From positions 7,524,837-7,588,836 of the forward strand of contig NC_091147.1 in NCBI RefSeq assembly GCF_041381155.1: 64,000 bases of DNA. The letters run 5' to 3'. This document shows, piece by piece, positions 1-12,504 of this stretch. The stretch comes from Argopecten irradians (Eukaryota > Mollusca > Bivalvia > Pectinida > Pectinidae). Under the pieces are notes generated by a model that was given only the letters and a program-made list of their open reading frames with translations, ran no database searches and had not been told where the DNA came from. Positions within the stretch are counted from its first letter, which is position 1. Each line of letters opens with the position of its first letter. Position numbers and translations under genes: made by a program.

Positions 1-1231
1 CTTTACATGTTTTACATAACTTTTTAACATAAATTTTGAACATATACATTTTTCATTACATTTCTATTTTCACATTTTACATATTTTGACATCTTTTTAA
101 CATAAACTTTTGAAAATATACATTTTTCATTACATTTCTATTTTCACATATTCTATACGCATTGTTACATATTTTCGCATATATTTTAGATAAAATTCTT
201 CAACGCTATGGCAATTTAACTCAATACAGACTACCACAGGGTAACACCTGTCAAAAGATCTATCAGTGCAAGTGACTTCTGCTTGTTCTGGACAATAATA
301 CAACCTGAGAAATGTGTGGAACACAAAATTAGGAGTATTATCAGTCAAATGCGATATGTGTTTTCATCGTATGTTTTATAGAAATTTGTGAATTTCTGTA
401 GCTAACATTGTTGTTATTGTTTGGTGGTAACATAAATTATCCCTACCAATGATAATACCAGGAAGTCGTAATGAAAAGGGAAACCCCCTTCATACCCCAA
501 GCCTCCGATTGGTCCGCGACATCTGTTTTTCCCAGGTATACAGAAGCAATATGCAGAAAGGAAAATATGTCAATTCTTATAGGAATTTGAATTTAGCTTA
601 CAATAATGAGTCATCGCACCTGTTCAGAAAGAAAATTGCTTATTATAGGTGAATAAAGCATGGAGTAAACGTTCACAATTTTTTTTTTGTTCAATATGAA
701 TTCAGAAAGTACGTAGGAAATGGAAAAAGATGATTGTGCATAAAGTATGTCACCTCATTGAAACGCACTACAGAAAACACCCGGGGGCATTTTCTTGGTC
801 ATTGACTAACATGGCCATAGATTAACAATTTTCAGTTAATTCCCCAAAATCCAAAAACAAAAATCACGATAATTCTCGCTTTCAAGCACTACATTGGTGA
901 TTTGCGAAAATACCCTCCGTTAATAAGTTCCAAACCGTTAATGGCGGTATTTTACACTCATTTATCATTTACACAGTATTTGAGCAATCAGCCAAAGTCA
1001 TACATCAGAATACCATATATGGCCATCAGCCAAAGTCATACATCAGAACACCATATATTGCCACAATGACATTATTGTGCCACTTCATTGATGCACAAGT
1101 GTTCGTCACATACACCAGAATATATCAAAGCTAATATATACTAAAGGTTTGATGAGATGTACGTTTTTTTACACAACTTGTTAAAAGGGAAAATAAAGAG
1201 AAATATTTATTAAGTTAGTTCATTTGATCCA

Positions 1232-1283
1232 CGTCTTGTCTATTTCTTCATCAAAGTGCAGGCAATGATCTGGCTAGTGATCG
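1232..1283 (+). pseudogene. Remnant of paralogue B exon 2 (unit 1)
   Basis: Only the last 52 nt of the exon remain (VYFFIKVQAMIWLVIG-type sequence), with the GTAAAT donor. It aligns with 51798-51849. The intron-side flank (1132-1230) matches sequence upstream of exon 1 in the 51-kb copy, so one deletion removed exon 1, intron 1 and most of exon 2. Nothing here can be translated as a gene. Confidence 0.75.
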
Positions 1284-2365
1284 GTAAATATCTATTTTCT
1301 GAAAATAATGAAATTTAAGTAGGAAAGAACAAGCCAGATTAAATGGTCCATGCATTAAACAGATCTATACATTGCAGATTCGACATTATTTTCTCGAGCA
1401 AAATGCAGCTTTTAGATCGCAGTAATGATAATAGTAAACTCAAACAAAACAATATAGAGGAATATTATCTTCTTTTTTTCGCAAAATTTTGAATATCGTT
1501 AATTGGTGGCGGATCAGTAATCATAACCTAGAAATTGAAGCCGGTAGGACAAAAAATATACCTCGACAACATCGGTATGTAAATTTTGTAATATTGTAGA
1601 GGATGAAGTGAGTGTAGAGGATAAATCTCATTTCATCCTAAAGTGTTCAGTAAATTCTATTGAAAAAAGTTCTTATCTAAATACAAAATTAATTCTGACC
1701 ATGAAAATTTAGTAAAGTAATCGCCATCTAATGAACAACAATTTCCGCAAGGTTAGGGTCTCTTCCTTAAAAAGTCGTTTGAACTGAGGAAAGCGGGCTT
1801 GTTGAATCAATAAGTTGTACTTGTTTTATTATCATCATGTTATACATGCAATGTTTTCTTTGTAATTTATTATCGATCCGTGTTTGTGGATGTAAAAATG
1901 CAAATAAAATGAATCATATTATGTAGAGTTTAGGCGACTTTCAATCAAAATCAAAAGACGTCGGCATGTTCTATTTCATGTATATGCTTACATCAACATA
2001 TCATTATTGTATTTTTGCTATCAACGTTATTGAAGTTATTTAATGATGGCAAGAGAGAACGATTTGGGATTTTAATGTTTGATTTTTTATTATTGTGTAC
2101 TATATATTAATGCCATTTTCACTTAATATATTATTCTATGATATATCATTACAGTATACCTTATTGATAATTATATATTACATTAATGACAGCTTTTCCT
2201 TGCTTATGCATATATGCTTTGCCTTCCGCATTTTTTGTCTACATTTTTACAGTTTATCTGAGTATGACTTTTATAACACTTGTTCAAAACTTCTTTACCT
2301 GACTGAGCTTACAATTACCTAAATGATATATAAATATTTATCAATTACTTTTTCATAAAGTCTGA

Positions 2366-2395
2366 CTGTATTGCATGGGTAGCCGTGCAATACAG
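2366..2395. repeat. 13-bp stem, 4-nt loop palindrome
   Basis: CTGTATTGCATGG and its complement are separated by GTAG. In units 2 and 3 the 13-bp stem is perfect. In unit 1 one base differs (CCGTGCAATACAG). The function is unknown. Confidence 0.75.
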
Positions 2396-3090
2396 CCTCA
2401 GGCGACATGAGTGTATTGCCCTAGACCAGCCAGTATCACACCCGTAGGTATGAAAGAAAATTATCTCTCATCTGCAGTTAGTACAATGTATTTTGATAAT
2501 ATTTCCTTTGGTTTTGTTTTTATTTTTAATATGCATATTCATAAATTCTTATTTGGTTGGTCTTTTTAATTCACGTTATTCGTACGTTGTGTTAGGTGTG
2601 TTATCCTTGCGTCTGTGTGTAGATGTATATAATAATTTTAGTATATGCATGTTGTTCCGTCAGGTATAAAACCCGAAACTTGTTGAGTAAGAATGACAAG
2701 AATGCCACATTTTTTGGCAAAATTATTTAAAGGTTGGGTTGTAAAATCCGACCAGGCTCCGATTTTTTTTTTCAAATTTTGCATTAAAGTTGTATGGTCT
2801 ATGACTTGTTGTATTTTTGGCATAGAAAAGTATTTAAAGTGTTATACATATTTTTCTCCGCCTCTCTATGTTTTAAACTTTTGAAATTTACTGACATTTG
2901 TAAAATTCGTATTCGCAAAGTTATTAAACAATTAAATTGATGCTTTCATGGATCTGAAACATCATCTATAAGCATCAATATTCACACACTGTATGTTTTA
3001 TGAGAGTAAGTGATGGCAACTTTAAAGGTCTAAGTACATAATTATTTTCTATGTGCTTTTAATCTATTTTGTATTTTTTAATAAATAAAT

Positions 3091-3520
3091 GGACTAAAAT
3101 GATGTTTTCTATCAATACTCTGGGTATGTGGCAAGGGGACCCCTTGTGTTCACCTTTTGAACATATTTTTATTTTTGAATTATTTTTTGTTAATAAAAGA
3201 TAATTCATTCTTTTATACCCATTTATAATGACATCTACTAATTATTTTCACTACAAATTGATTTTTCAAGCAGAACAATCCAAATTTTTAGCATGATAAA
3301 AATTGAGGATATTGGGTTTGCTCAAAATATTTGGCATGTTATCGATTCTGTCCACACTTTTAATCCGTTTTAAAAACATGATAATGGTATAATCTTATAT
3401 TACATACTTTTTAAAAAAGGAAATGAAATCCTGGAAAAACATTTCTTAGGCTGAAATTTAGCCAGGGGAATTTTCTTCAAAATCAATATTTGCCTTAGAT
3501 GACTGTAAATGCAAAAATGA
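3091..3520. repeat. Dispersed repeat R1 (first copy in the unit)
   Basis: This block begins GGACTAAAATGATGTTTTCT and includes GGCAAGGGGACCCCTTGTGT. It is repeated within the same unit at 10058-10470, so there are two copies per unit. Equivalents start at about 18999 and 30630 (unit 2) and 39478 (unit 3). A diverged version lies at about 61990-62360. No coding potential is seen, and the element type is unknown. Confidence 0.8.
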
Positions 3521-3869
3521 TCATAGATACAGACTATAATAAAACAAAAATTAGTAATAGCTTTTGTAAACTAACATATACACTATAAAATAGTGTAGTT
3601 TCCCTAACTGTACAAAAAAGCCTAATAACTATTTATGCTATTGGATGAAACAAATAGTTTCTTTTTAATATGAGAAATCAATCAATTATTTGAAAGAAAT
3701 GTATTTTTGTCACCAACTCAAATTCAAAGATATACATTAAGATTATCCATCCCTCTTATGTAGATACAAACAATCTTAAATAGAATTAAAAATGACTACA
3801 AAGGAAAGTTACATCTGCTTTTCGAATAAAGATTACAATATTAATATTGACTAATTTTTTTTTCACTAA

Positions 3870-4330
3870 TTCAGGGAACCTTTTGTTCGTTACAATAACA
3901 ACAAAATACTTAAAACTGTCATATCTCATTCGATATACATCATAACTCATATTTACCAATGTACACTTATACACATGTATCTAAAGAACTCAACCAATCA
4001 GAAGCCACCGTTTTGTTTCCATGATAAAATATCTTTTTGAAAGTGACACCATGATATTAAACATACTTCATAACCCATATATATCAATTTTCACTTAAAT
4101 CTGACAATATCTAAATTTCAACCAATCATAGGCCTCTGTTTTGTTTCCATGGCAACCAATATTTTAAAAGTGAAAACATGTTATTCAGCATACCTCGTAA
4201 CCTATATATACCATTTTTCATTTAATTCTGACATTATTCAAATTTCAGCCAATCAGAGGCATCCGTTTTGTTACCATGGCAATCAATATATTTTCAAATG
4301 TGTTACCATGATATATAACATCAAAAATTA
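3870..4330. repeat. ~128-bp degenerate tandem repeat with CCAAT motifs
   Basis: CCAATCA is followed by a purine-rich stretch and then CCGTTTTGTT or CTGTTTTGTT at 3994, 4122 and 4249, giving steps of 128 and 127 bp. A weaker partial copy precedes them. Each copy has CAT-CATAAC-CATATAT and TTTCCATG/TTACCATG blocks. The same array is at about 19770-20230 and 40260-40720. CCAAT with an adjacent CCATGGCAA could be regulatory, but no gene start is nearby. Confidence 0.75.
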
Positions 4331-6523
4331 TTACTGTACACTAATTATCACTTACATCGGACTTTAGAATCATAAACTGGAAAAGTATAGCTAGGTATAC
4401 TTGCAATCTCTATTTTCGAATCTCTCAAAAACTGTTTTTCCGGATTTTAATTCCGAAACAAATTTACGTATAGAGAGAATATGTCATGAGATTATTTTTA
4501 ATGTCGGGTAAAATTGTAAAAAAAAACGTAATAGGGTGAAATGAGACGCTAAAGAGCAATTTTCGTTTTCGGTTTTTCCCAAAAGTGTAAACTTTTCATT
4601 TATTTCAAACAAAATTTCCCGTTAAATGATTTATGAATAAAAATGTAGAATATTCAACAAAGGCTAACGTATTTTGGCATATTGTGCAGGTAGTTTTAAG
4701 GAAAATGAATACGAAAAATTCCGGCGCTTTGGGACTTTTTAAAATCACAAAAAGAAAAAGTATTGTCATTCTAAAGGGACAAATAGTAGTTCTTTCTATA
4801 TGCAAAGTTTCAAGAAAATTGGGCTGTGGGTAGTTTCAATGGGATTTTTAACATTAGCTTGAACACCACCTTTCAAAATCAATTAATCATTTTACTTTCA
4901 GTTTGTATCTTGTCACGATTTAAGTACAATGTGGCGCCTTTTGCAAACTTACTTATGGGGTATTACATTTACGGCCTAGATATGGTTACCAAGGGCGGAT
5001 TCAGAAAAGGCTCCCATGATAGCCGCAGGCCAGCGCTTCGTGGCCAAAGGCCGAGACTAAGGGAGAGCACGAGAGGGGATCAGTTGCCGCCTTCTGGTAA
5101 GCGGGTATGTGGGTTTCCCCCAAAAATGTTGGTATTCTAGATGCTTTTATGTAGCATTTGGACACTTTTTATTGTTAAAAATCAACTATTTCTTAGCTAA
5201 TAAAATGGATAATTAGGCATTAAAAATATGCTTATTCAGTTCTATCCAACAATGTTTAAAATTAATAACATAGATTATCTTTAAAATATTTTTCATTCGA
5301 AGCACATCGTGGACAAATTGAAGTTACAGAAATCTTGAATCGGGGGTTGGAGGGTCCTCCCCAAAATTTTTTGAAAATCAATATGCTTCTAGGTGACGAA
5401 TACTGAAATCAATTATTTCTCACTTAAAAATGGATAGAATAGTCTTTTTTATGTTGGCAGTGTACAGTAGATTTGAAAAATTCAGCAAAATAAAGTGCAG
5501 GCTTTGATTATGTACACACAGCTTTTTAACCTTAAATAACATCGATATAAAAGTACAGTATATATTTTTTTGAATCTACACAACATTTGTAATTGTTATG
5601 CAGAGTCCATTTTTGGACAGGTCTGCATTTTGTGGTTTTGTGAGCCTGTAAAAACCATGGTAACCAAATTTTTTTTTTAATGCAAAAATTGGGATTTTTA
5701 ACCCAAAATTACACCCCCTCTAGGATGATTTTTTTTCTTTAACATAGTTTAAAACCAAGCATCACTGCCGTGATAGCGGTACTGAGCCTATTTCGACATA
5801 GGTATATCATTAAAATTTTGAGCAATCTTACCTCGTACCCCGGCTATCATTTTCTGCTGCTATAGTATTGAGTTTTTCCATCTTAGACGCACATTCGGAT
5901 ACCCTCTAAACCATTAATCTCTAACCCATTTTGGTGAATTTCTTTATGCAAATGTGAAGCCTGCATATAATTCTCTAGATTGAATTCACCAATTTTAGGA
6001 CATATACATTTTTTTTAATTTTTTATGCATATAATAAAAGAGGGACTTTCTGCTTAATCTCACCCATGGCCATTCGGTCTTACTGTACACTGCTAACTAT
6101 AAATTAGACTTAAGTTTGTGTATTTGAGTTCTTCAAATTGCATATGAAACTGAATGTTTGTTAAATTTTGCTGAAATCCATTTCTCGTGCTTTGTTTTCA
6201 TTTTGTTTTGTCAGATATGCAAGAAAACACTACTCACACATTGTACATCCCTTTCAGTTTCTATATACAATGTGTCACTAATCAAGTAATCAGCAATAAA
6301 GACATTGTCCTGGTAGAGCAAGTCTATGTCCATTCTCGGGACACATTGTGAAAATGTGCATGCTTTACCTGTTACTGATATGACATAAGATGAATAGAAT
6401 GAATGCACATTGTTGTTACTTTTAACATATGCTACCCACCCGGTTTATAAATGATGAATGCTTTGTATAGTAGGGTTTTATTAACACAAAAGGAACTGTG
6501 TTTTTAAGCTAGAGATCAGCCTC

Positions 6524-6608
6524 AAACTGTACTATATGTGTGAGAGGGAACAGCACTCGGCCCTAACGAGCCTTGTTGCTGTACCCTCTCACACATATAG
6601 TACAGTTT
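6524..6608. repeat. 85-nt hairpin-forming inverted repeat
   Basis: Arms of about 32 nt (6524-6555 and 6577-6608), with one mismatch, enclose a 21-nt loop that can itself pair CTCG with CGAG. The arms include CTGTACTATATGTGTGAGAG. Same-length copies lie at 25736-25820 and 42911-42995. The unit 2 copy has two changes: one (GAG to AAG in the left arm) turns a pair into G-U or a mismatch. It could be a short foldback element or an RNA hairpin. Confidence 0.85.
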
Positions 6609-7817
6609 TCGGCTTATCTCCTAAACATATAAACAAGATGTATTAATTTCAGCTCATAAAGATTGCGCGTAGATACTTCGAAGCAATTCATCCTCTATTT
6701 CCATTACGTTTGTACATGCAGATTATACTGTGCGATGCCATTAGAGCTATGGATATTACAGGATTATTAACGATTTTCATAAAAAATATGGACAAATCAT
6801 TGATAAAAAATAAACCTCTATATGTCGCCTATCATTATACGGGATATGTAAATACCCCGGCCTACGATGTTTCCCAGCCGGCTGCAAATAAATGAAAATA
6901 TTTTCGTGATTGTCGGAGTGAAATTTCCGATTTGCAAACGGTACTTTCAAGATGACTTAAGTTAGTGTTACTATATGTTTGAAGAATGATATATTATTGT
7001 ATTATAGGCGCGATTATACACGAGAACTTTATTTATGCTACATGTATGTATTATTGACTGGATGTTAAGCTCCTGTACTCTGAGCTAGCAAAAGTGTAGC
7101 AGAATATTAAAACAACCCCATGTAACTGTTTAAGCTGTTGAAATAGTGATTTTTTATCTTAAACGTTAGCTGGTCTTTATCAAGAATCACGAATTTTCAC
7201 ATGATCTTTGATAGAGACGATTCTCTATAAAGGGGGAGGGGCGGAGCCGGGTCGGTCCCTCTCTATCTGCGCCTGGTTACATCAGTAAAATGTGAAATAA
7301 TGTCAATATTACTGGTAGTTTAGTCTGATAAGAAGTGTATATCCTAACCATAATAGGAGACCTGACAAGGAAGTTGGGGTAAAAGGGGAAAACCCATACA
7401 ATATGTTTACTGGTATGTGAAGTTAAGATGCACACAGGGAGACGCAAAACAAAGCTCATCTGACTGTTCGTAAGCAATACCACCACTATCAGCCTCTGAT
7501 ATACACCCTGTCACCCTAGCACAAAAGAATGAGTGTTTGGATTGTGGCTAAGGTATACAGTCGATGCTACTTATATTTGATCAATATATTATGACAATTG
7601 CCCTGGAGAATACAGTACCATGCATGTCAATCCCTACGTATTTCATGACAACATTTTAATATTTTGTCAACAATAATGAAAACCCACACATGAATGATCA
7701 GCAGTGAAGTATCGTTTACCACGCAGACGCAGACACAGATTATAGGTTAGTTATGCAGACGACATTACCCGAGTTAGTTATACAGTCTGTAACTGTGGGA
7801 GGCATTTCTAATCAACA

Positions 7818-9639
7818 ATGCCATCTGAAATATACAAATTATGCAGCCTCCTAGCTTTTCTACAACTCTGTCTGCAGATAGCAGCCTTAGTAACTGAAAG
7901 ATGGTTCATTGCTGGGAAAAGAGGTACAGGAATCGGACTATTCGAGATAAATTCAAAAGGCTATATCTTTGCGGGGCCATCAACTGCAAGTATGTATACA
8001 AAGTCGTTATAGATAAGCCGGTACATCATTCAGAATAATGAAAACAGTTGGTGTTGATAATAACATGCTATTTTATAAATGTTTGTCAAAAGAAAACACC
8101 ACTTGCAGTAAAATCAAGACCGAATTTGCTATATATAGGCTTAGTTCTCAATTAATTGATGTTGAATTGGTGTTCATTTTTAATAATTTGTCTTGAAATT
8201 GATACCATGCTTATTCATTTACCGAATAATAAATCTTCTATGATAGCCTAAAACTACACTCAATCATCGATTGGAATCGCATTACTGATCCGAAGATAAG
8301 TGAAGTTAATCGGTTCGATTTTCTGTTCATAGTCATTTTACAGTTCAGTTTTTAGACACTAAAATAATGTATAAACAATGGACACATTTCATTACAAATT
8401 TTTTGAAAAGATGTTGAAGGAACAATTTAAACACAGAATGAATTCTAAATTTTAGACAGGATTTTCTAGATTTACAATTGATCACCCGATTAGTCGATTA
8501 TGCAATATGAAATCAATGACTGAATCGGTTGAGTCAATCTAGTAGTTAATCGATTATTGTCAATCATCAGTACGCACAATATTCGGAAACACACCGCCAC
8601 TATTTGTAATCTATCTTTTGTCATTTCAGTTTGTTTCCTTATCTACATAGCTTTTAGCCTTTTTGGGTGTCTGTGTAACGTAATATCCATCGTTTATTGT
8701 AACGTCGAAGTATGCTTATCTACTCGCAATCAAGACCGGTTCTTCGTCAAAATGCAAGCTCTAATTTGGTTTTTGTCAGGTAATGCTTATTTTCTTATTA
8801 TGTTTAGATATCTAGTATTATTAAATACCGATTAAAACAGGCGTTATGTAATAAAGTACTGATTGCGGATGTACCATAAGCAAAATTAATTATTTTATAT
8901 GTATTTTTGTGTTTACTAGACACATACAAGAACATGTATATACAAGATTGAATGTTTGTTATTATTTGTCGTTCATGCTTTGGCGGTGATGGAGCATCTT
9001 TAAAGATGTTAAGAGAGACGGATTCGAAATTTTGATATGTTTATCATTTCTAACAGTACATCACATCCAACCTATGCGTAGTAACCTTGACGATCAGGCG
9101 ATGACGTTTTGTGTAAGATATCAAATATTTCTTTGTTTTCAGGTGTAATCGCGATATCTGTGTTAATTTGGATGTCTGAATCGGTAATTAGAGAAATCCA
9201 TTGTGGAAGATCTTTTTATCTCGGTTGTGGTGCTGCCGCTGCCAATCTGTTTGCCGCCATCGTTTTCATTATCGTCATTGTCAACCGCGAAATTGAGGAT
9301 GATACATCATGTCTAAACTCCGAAGGTCCCGAAGTAATGATGGGGCCCACAGGAAGTCGGACAACTGGTAATACCTCATACCCACTAAACGACATACCAG
9401 GACAGTCTTCTCTCCCTCTCAGTGGCTTATCTGATACCATCCCACTAGAGGTTTCTGAAAACGCATCAAGAATGTACTTCCAAACCGCCATAAAGGAGTA
9501 CCCTCAAACCTATACAGTGGTAAAGCCTCAAAGGAATACAGTTACTAGAGGATGTCCTACTGAGTATAAACTACCACAGGATGATCCGTCCTACAAGTAC
9601 GACCAGGACCCAGGAAACGACTTTCTATCACAATATTGA
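7818..9639 (+). CDS. Claudin/PMP22-like four-TM membrane protein, gene A copy 1 (3 exons, intact)
   Basis: Predicted exons are 7818-7989, 8630-8779 and 9143-9639, all bounded by GT/AG and joined in phase 1, giving 272 aa. Exon 1 encodes TM1 (about residues 8-26) and loop 1 with W29 and G40-L41-F42, the positions of the claudin W-GLW motif. The usual two loop-1 cysteines are missing. TM2 is about 58-80, TM3 about 100-119 (crossing the exon 2/3 junction) and TM4 about 132-154. The tail of about 118 residues is polar and ends with PQDDPSYKYDQ followed by 11 more residues. The 150-nt exon 2 matches gene D in length and phase. The exon structure and topology are seen. Membership of the claudin/PMP22 superfamily is inferred from topology and the W-GLF motif, and a junction or adhesion role is not shown. 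Of the three copies, only this one has an unbroken tail. Confidence 0.85.
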
Positions 9640-10057
9640 AGGGATAGTCATGTGCCTGACATCAGTTCTAATATAAAATGGATACCAGAGAGTTGTCTAT
9701 CCTGCTCTTCTGATATTTTAAGACTAGCTGTGGAAAATCTAAGCCTTGCATCGGTTAATCACGTAACAAGTGGTTTAACAATCCTGAAATGGTTATCTCA
9801 AAACTCTTATAGATGAACACGAGGATATCTTAGAATTGATGGCAATTTCACGATAACGATTTGACAGTTGGACCTTAAGGCTTGCGGAATGATTAAGATA
9901 AATCAGGAAGCCATCAATCAATATACTGTGTGTGAATATGTGTCTTTTTCACTTATAATTTCTAGATTTACAGTTATGTTTAGCAATAGTTGGAATCGGA
10001 GATTATTGGGATAACTTTAAATACCCCAGAGTTATTCATGTTACTTCAGAAAAAAAG

Positions 10058-10470
10058 GGACTAAAATGATGTTTTCTATCAATACTTTAGGTATGTGGCA
10101 AGGGGACCCCTTGTGTTCACCTTTTGAACATATTTATTTTATTTTTGAATTACTTTTGTTAATAAAAGATAATTCATTCTTTCTTTTATAACCATTTATA
10201 ATGACATTTACTAATTATTTTAACTACAATTTTTTTTTAAGCAGAACAATCCAAATTTTTAGCATGATAAAAATTTAGGATATTGGGTTTGCCCAAAATA
10301 TTTGGCATGTTATCGATTTTGTCCACACTTTTAATCCGTTTTACAAACATGATAATGGTATAATCTTATTTCACATACTTTTTCAAAAAGGAAATGAAAT
10401 CCTGGAAAACATTTCTTAGGCTGAAATTCAGCTGGGAGAATTTTCTTCAAAATCAATATTTGCCCTATAT
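10058..10470. repeat. Dispersed repeat R1 (second copy in the unit)
   Basis: This copy has the same orientation as 3091-3520 and is clearly similar along its length, with scattered differences. Similarity ends near 10467, where the LINE-relic flank begins. It lies directly downstream of the gene A 3' region. Confidence 0.8.
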
Positions 10471-10720
10471 TACCCAGGATTACCTTGTTTTCATCGTGTG
10501 GTCCTTCATAAAAACGTATCATGTTTGTATAATGTAACTTTTTCGTCATCCAGCGAAAAGTTTATATGGAATTTCGGAGTGTTTGTGGACAATGTGTTTG
10601 TTAGACATGGTTTGAATTGACCACGGTGACCACTACTCACGACGCCACCAGTCACACATACATACATGTATTAGTGAATAGCCCGGACAGTGATACATAT
10701 TTACTTTTCTACAGGGCAAT

Positions 10721-11405
10721 ATGTCTATCTCAGGATCCTCAACCGGTGCTAAAACCAGAAATCAGAGTAGCAGACAGAGTGATGCTGGACTAGATCCACA
10801 TTCCCAGAAGAAATCAACAGATGAGAAACTTGAGGAAATTCACAGTATGCTCTCCATGATGGTCACCAAAGACTTTATGGAAGCAAAGATTCAGGGCTTG
10901 AAACGTGCCATCAAGCAGGAGAATAAGGATATGATCGGAAGACTTGAGGGAGGTATCTATGATCTTGACAATGAGAAAGACTATCTGAAGGAACGAGTAC
11001 GTTTTCTTGAAGAGCAGTTGGATACAATGGAGACCAGAAACAGTGAACTAGAGTCTAAGCAGAATTTTGTATCGGAGACTAAAAATTCCGGTAGAGTCCA
11101 GAGATATTGACATTGCCCACCGACTTTGGAGATACGGGATCAACAGGCCAAGACTGATTATTGTGAAATTCACCCACAGGACCAAAAAGGCAGCTATTTT
11201 ACGCGCGCGACTGAACTTGAAAGGGACAGGGACTGCGATTTTCGAAGATCTTACCAGAGCTAATCAAGGGAAATTAAGTGAAGCTTACAAACTTAACTGT
11301 GTGCAGAATACATACAGTTTGTACGGAAAACTTTTTGCTGTTTTTAAAACGGGAAGAAACGAAGATTATCATATAACACCGTACTCTCGGAGGAGTATGT
11401 GTTAA
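10721..11405 (+). pseudogene. LINE ORF1-like relic, unit 1 (frameshifted)
   Basis: This is the same sequence as 31295-31981, but two bases (GT) are missing near 11081, so the coiled-coil half (10721-11110) and the nucleic-acid-binding half (to 11405) lie in different frames. The N-terminal part is Ser/Gln-rich followed by a charged, heptad-like helix. The C-terminal part has AHRL and RPRLIIVKF, as in CR1/L1-type ORF1 proteins. No reverse transcriptase follows. Confidence 0.7.
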
Positions 11406-12423
11406 ACAATGCCAACTTTCATCTTAACAAATAAGTGTCGAAGTGTATTCCGTTAGTTCAGCATGTGACTTTAGATACCACATGTCTGGTGTCTAGCTGA
11501 ACTCATTTCTTGAATAGGCCTTTTTGGCAAGTTGGATATTATGTGCACGAGTGTGTTTCGGTGTGAAATTCTCTGTGTGTTTGGATTATATGGAGTATAA
11601 CTTCAAAACGTACATAAGTACATGTACTTTATAAGGTAAGCCCTGTCCACATACTTGAACCCATTATATATGCTTTTTATCCTCTTTAAATAACACATAT
11701 ATATAATATATTTATTTATACACGATGTACTTGTGGTTTATCCACTTTTACTTCCCTGTCTGATATTGGCTTCTGTTTATACAATATTTACATATATATA
11801 CATACTGGGATAAAGCTTTTTAAAACAAATATTAGCGCTTGTAACTGTTAAAGCGTCCATAAATAGTAAAGCGTCCCTGAGTAAGTTCGATCGCAATTTT
11901 CAGGTCCGGTATTCACGGGTGGTCCATATTATTAACTTACATTATATATAATAATAATAATAAAAATACTGTTAGAGGTATCTTCATAATTCCAATTGTT
12001 CTGAAATCAGAACAATTTTTTAAGTGTTCCAGCGAAATTAATGTAGTGTAACTTAATTACTTTTGGATAAATTCGACTTTATGTGTCCCTATTTCCCTGA
12101 TGCAAATATTCACTTTTGCCATACTTGGAAGGTCTTTATCTCTACGGTGTTTATTCCCGTTGAAAACAAACGTTCTGATGCCCTTCGCGGGTTAAGTTCA
12201 TTTTACGAATATAAAGTCAACAAAAGAAGCGGAACAATATCAAGAAACAATGCATTTTCGGCTTTAATATCGATATTAGTCGGGCACAAAACTCGATACC
12301 AGATAATAAGAATTTCCTGTAATAGTTGCAATAGGAAAATATTACGATGTCAGTAAATAAATGTTCAATTTCTTTCGTTTGATTCAGTTTCTAAATTTGA
12401 TGACTTGATCCCGAACATTCCAG

Positions 12424-12504
12424 TGACGTCACTTTTAGTAGGATTGAATGAAACGGCAGTCAGTCCCGCCAAACTGTGACGTCACAATCACCGAAATGAC
12501 GTCG
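12424..12504. promoter_or_regulatory. Cluster of three CRE-like TGACGTCA/G sites
   Basis: TGACGTCA occurs at 12424-12431 and 12477-12484, and TGACGTCG at 12497-12504, within about 80 bp. The cluster is repeated at 33001-33008, 33054-33061 and 33074-33081. TGACGTCA is the full CREB/ATF palindrome. No coding exon begins close by, so a promoter role is unproven. Several transposon arms here also contain GACGTCA, so a repeat origin is possible. Confidence 0.45.

Noticed and set aside
449..652. 67-codon frame repeated unchanged at 16515 and 36841
   Set aside because: The recurrence is explained by segmental duplication. The block is old upstream DNA of the gene family and the diverged copy at 50397 does not keep the frame.
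2095..2322. Hydrophobic 75-89 codon frame repeated in each unit
   Set aside because: AT-rich DNA gives Phe/Ile/Leu/Tyr-rich frames by chance. The aligned region at 52030-52100 does not keep it.
4826..5140. 104-codon frame present in all three units
   Set aside because: It reads through low-complexity and repeat-derived sequence. In unit 2 an 84-bp deletion changes its end without any sign of constraint.
9216..9491. 91-codon minus-strand frame overlapping gene A exon 3, also in units 2 and 3
   Set aside because: It is antisense to a supported spliced exon and persists only because that exon is conserved.
12063..12356. 97-codon frame, also at 32640
   Set aside because: No recognisable domain or splice context, and the surrounding DNA is just as conserved between the units.
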